Assembly: GCF_005869225.1 (NCBI RefSeq)
Contig: NZ_SWFP01000007.1
Coordinates: 310,001 to 374,000 of the forward strand
Direction of reading: 5' to 3'
DNA length: 64,000 nucleotides
From: Dyadobacter bucti
GTDB lineage: Bacteria > Bacteroidota > Bacteroidia > Cytophagales > Spirosomataceae
The number at the start of each line of letters is the position of its first letter. Position 1 is the stretch's first letter. Shown in pieces: positions 62,197 to 64,000 of the stretch. The notes beneath the pieces were generated by a model that worked only from the letters and a program-made list of their open reading frames with translations, ran no database searches and was not told the origin of the DNA. The position numbers and the translations under genes were made by a program.

Positions 62197-63234
62197 TTAA
62201 TTGGAAAACTTGTGCTGCTGTTTGAGTGCAAAATTGACCATCAGGATCAATACCGGCACTTCTATTAGTGGGCCAATGACAGCAGCGAATGCAGCCCCCG
62301 AATCAATCCCGAATACTGCGATGGCTACCGCTATCCCGAGCTCAAAGTTGTTACCTGCGGCAGTGAAGGCCAGCGATGTTGATTTGGCATAATCTGCGCC
62401 TGCGCGTTTGGACAGGTAGAAAGCAGAGAAAAACATGATTGCAAAATAGATTGTAAGCGGCAGCGCAATGCGCAGCACGTCAAAGGGAATACTGACAATC
62501 AGCTGGCCCTTCAAACTAAACATGACCACAATCGTAAAGAGCAAGGCAATTAATGTGATTGGGCTGATGGCGGGAAGAAATTTCTTCTCATACCACTGCT
62601 TACTATACAGCTTCGTTAATACGATCCGTGAAATAATGCCTGCCAAGAACGGGATGCCCAGATAAATGAAAACGCTTTGGGCAACTTGCCCAATAGTAAT
62701 GTTAACCTCAAAGCCCTTCAAGCCGAAAAGCGGCGGTAATACCGTTACGAAAACATAGGCATACACCGAATAAAACAAGACTTGAAAAATGCTGTTGAAA
62801 GCAACCAGTCCTGCCGCATACAGGCGGTCACCATTAGCCAGGTCATTCCAGACAATGACCATGGCAATGCAGCGGGCAATGCCGATCATGATCAGGCCAG
62901 TCATGTACTCAGGCTTATCGGGAAGGAAGATAACGGCCAGGCCAAACATCAGCAGCGGGCCAATGATCCAGTTTTGAAGCAGCGAAAGCCCCAGGATCTT
63001 GGTGTTGTTAAACACCTTTGGCAGCTCTGCATAACGCACCTTGGCCAGTGGCGGGTACATCATTAGCACAAGGCCAATGGCTAGTGGAACGTTCACGCCT
63101 GACCCAGAATTAAACTGGTTGATAAAATCAGGTGTGCCTGGCAAGAAATAGCCAATTGACACACCGATCAGCATGGCCAGAAAAATCCATAAAGTCAGGT
63201 AGCGGTCTAGGAAGGAAAGACGCGGGTTATTCAT
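62197..63234 (-). CDS. acr3: ACR3-family arsenite efflux transporter
   Basis: A 345-residue arsenite permease of the ACR3 (BART superfamily) type with about ten membrane helices. The start at 63234 (MNNPRLSFLDRYLTLWIF) is chosen over 63285; it overlaps the ArsN2 stop by four bases. Family segments: YPPLAKVRYAEL (about 60), NWIIGPLLMFGLAV (about 88), GIARCIAMVIVWNDLA with the conserved Cys (about 118-133), and TAAGNNFELGIAVAIA near residue 295. It exports As(III) and Sb(III) in known members and is the central resistance gene here. Confidence 0.95.
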   Translation of the reverse strand: MNNPRLSFLDRYLTLWIFLAMLIGVSIGYFLPGTPDFINQFNSGSGVNVPLAIGLVLMMYPPLAKVRYAELPKVFNNTKILGLSLLQNWIIGPLLMFGLAVIFLPDKPEYMTGLIMIGIARCIAMVIVWNDLANGDRLYAAGLVAFNSIFQVLFYSVYAYVFVTVLPPLFGLKGFEVNITIGQVAQSVFIYLGIPFLAGIISRIVLTKLYSKQWYEKKFLPAISPITLIALLFTIVVMFSLKGQLIVSIPFDVLRIALPLTIYFAIMFFSAFYLSKRAGADYAKSTSLAFTAAGNNFELGIAVAIAVFGIDSGAAFAAVIGPLIEVPVLILMVNFALKQQHKFSN

Positions 63235-63680
63235 GTGGTTGTATGCTTTAAATCTCTTTTCATCACGACAGCAGATGTTGGGCAAAGGCCACTAAACTGC
63301 TTGGTTTGCTGAATTGCTTCCGGCACTTGCTCACGGTTTACGACCGCAAAACCATAGCGGTCAAAATAATGGTCAGCTGTGGTTGTGATCAAATATATAG
63401 CTTCAAGTTCTTTCGTGTCAGCATTTGCCAGCAGCTGCTCGACCAATTTTCGGGCAATGCCCTTACCCTGATGATCAGGGCGAACTGCAACTGAGCGTAA
63501 CAATCCAACTTCTCTATAAAGCTCTATTCCAGCAACACCAACAAGTGCTCCTTCCTGTCTGGCTAAAAGAAAATCCGGCAAGCCAGCAGGCAAGTCTTCG
63601 GTAAGAAGGCCTGCATCTTTCAGCAGGCTGATTACGAGTTCTTTGTCTGCTGGCCCTGCTTTATCAATTTGAAGTTTCAT
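63231..63680 (-). CDS. arsN2: ArsN2-type GNAT acetyltransferase
   Basis: A 149-residue GNAT protein. The acetyl-CoA loop is VRPDHQGKGIARKLV (about residue 71, R/Q-x-x-G-x-G/A). Diagnostic ArsN2-like features are VGLLRSVAV, LITTTADHYFDRYGF and the C-terminal QFSGLCPTSAVVMKR. ArsN-type enzymes acetylate amino groups on arsenic compounds such as arsinothricin; the ArsN2 substrate is less established. It overlaps acr3 by four bases (ATGA) and lies 15 bases downstream of the Cys-rich gene. Confidence 0.85.
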   Translation of the reverse strand: MKLQIDKAGPADKELVISLLKDAGLLTEDLPAGLPDFLLARQEGALVGVAGIELYREVGLLRSVAVRPDHQGKGIARKLVEQLLANADTKELEAIYLITTTADHYFDRYGFAVVNREQVPEAIQQTKQFSGLCPTSAVVMKRDLKHTTT

Positions 63681-63695
63681 AGCTGGTTGTTTTGA

Positions 63696-64000
63696 TTAGC
63701 AGCACCCAGAGCCTGGCTTGCAGCTCTCACCATCGGAGGTGACCAGTTCCAATTCCTGTTTAACAGGGGCAGGCGCGCAGCATGAAGCTTCGGCGGGCGA
63801 CGTGCCGCAGCTTTGGTTTCGGGTAAGTGCCTTGCATTGGGTGAAGTCCGGAACCAGGTTAACAGTGAATGTTTCACCATCGGAGGCAAATTCTCCGGGG
63901 TACATCTGGCGTGTATCAAACCTGGAATTGCCGAACTCAATTTTAACGGTTGCATTAGGGTTCAGGGGAAGGGATTTTTCAACCAGGTCAACAATTTTCA
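63696..64000 (-). CDS. Cys-rich protein of the arsenic operon (5' end at the window edge)
   Basis: About 101 residues visible. The frame reads KIVDLVEKSLPLNPNATVKI at the N-terminal side and ends in a Cys-rich tail with SCGTSPAEASCCAPAP and ESCKPGSGCC, giving nine cysteines in the C-terminal half. The last base group (TTTTCA at the edge) would complete an ATG with one more base outside, so the gene is nearly whole. Paired Cys suggests metalloid or metal binding. Overlapping frames at this place carry no family signal. No family recognised. Confidence 0.65.
   Translation of the reverse strand, partial: KIVDLVEKSLPLNPNATVKIEFGNSRFDTRQMYPGEFASDGETFTVNLVPDFTQCKALTRNQSCGTSPAEASCCAPAPVKQELELVTSDGESCKPGSGCC

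Noticed and set aside
63677..63955. Alternative 92-residue leftward ORF at the right edge
   Set aside because: It overlaps the Cys-rich frame, has a basic low-information composition and shows no domain character.

Overview
The window looks like the chromosome of a Bacteroidota species, most likely in the Cytophagales near Dyadobacter/Spirosomataceae (inference from gene content; no 16S gene is present). Supporting signs are a secreted protein ending in a gliding-motility/type IX secretion sorting domain, a BatB/BatC-like pair, a DUF1549/DUF1553 plus DUF1501 gene pair, several Bacteroidota-type promoters (TTTG, about 19-21 bases, TAnnTTTG), and a tyrosine recombinase of the Bacteroidota type.

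Bases 1 to about 40,100 read as ordinary chromosome. The left end is one long leftward operon: two tandem TldD/PmbA metalloprotease pairs, a DUF4159 protein and a MoxR ATPase. Next come adenine deaminase, an ECF sigma factor, rarA, a YfbU-family protein, a group of small hypothetical genes, a frameshifted HEAT-repeat gene, an aldo/keto reductase with an AraC regulator, the DUF1553/DUF1501 pair, two small genes, a T9SS cargo protein, an acyltransferase and a three-tRNA operon (Ser, Pro, Arg). After these lie the BatB/BatC-like pair, purC, a STAS protein, gltBD, a polysaccharide deacetylase, a glycosyltransferase, a TatD nuclease and a type I asparaginase.

From the tRNA-Ser gene at 40,135 to the right edge the window is accessory in character. 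An integrase follows the tRNA directly. Behind it lie (a) a DUF305/YncE/LytS-LytR block; (b) a leftward sulfur block (YeiH exporter, LysR regulator, TsdA-like dihaem cytochrome, secreted DsrE protein, orphan binding protein) with two matching LysR-type operators; (c) a decayed strip holding a lone CheB domain, a frameshifted AraC fragment, a DUF1259 gene and a heavily degraded chrB remnant; and (d) an arsenic block. Two related non-coding segments, in the same orientation, bracket blocks (a) and (b). The first also adjoins a degraded Crp/Fnr gene.

The arsenic block consists of two converging units. The rightward unit is the arsenosugar set: TIGR04283 glycosyltransferase, CMD/peroxidase-like protein, radical SAM ArsS and TIGR04282 transferase, with DUF547 and a phosphotransferase divergent from it. 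The leftward unit is a tightly packed operon: Cys-rich protein, ArsN2-type acetyltransferase, ACR3 arsenite exporter, two metallophosphoesterases, a small TonB-C-like secreted protein carrying an in-frame TGA, and an MFS transporter. No arsM is seen in the window. The most unusual material is this arsenic block and the set of unmarked gene remnants (Crp/Fnr, AraC, ChrB, HEAT, TonB-C-like).
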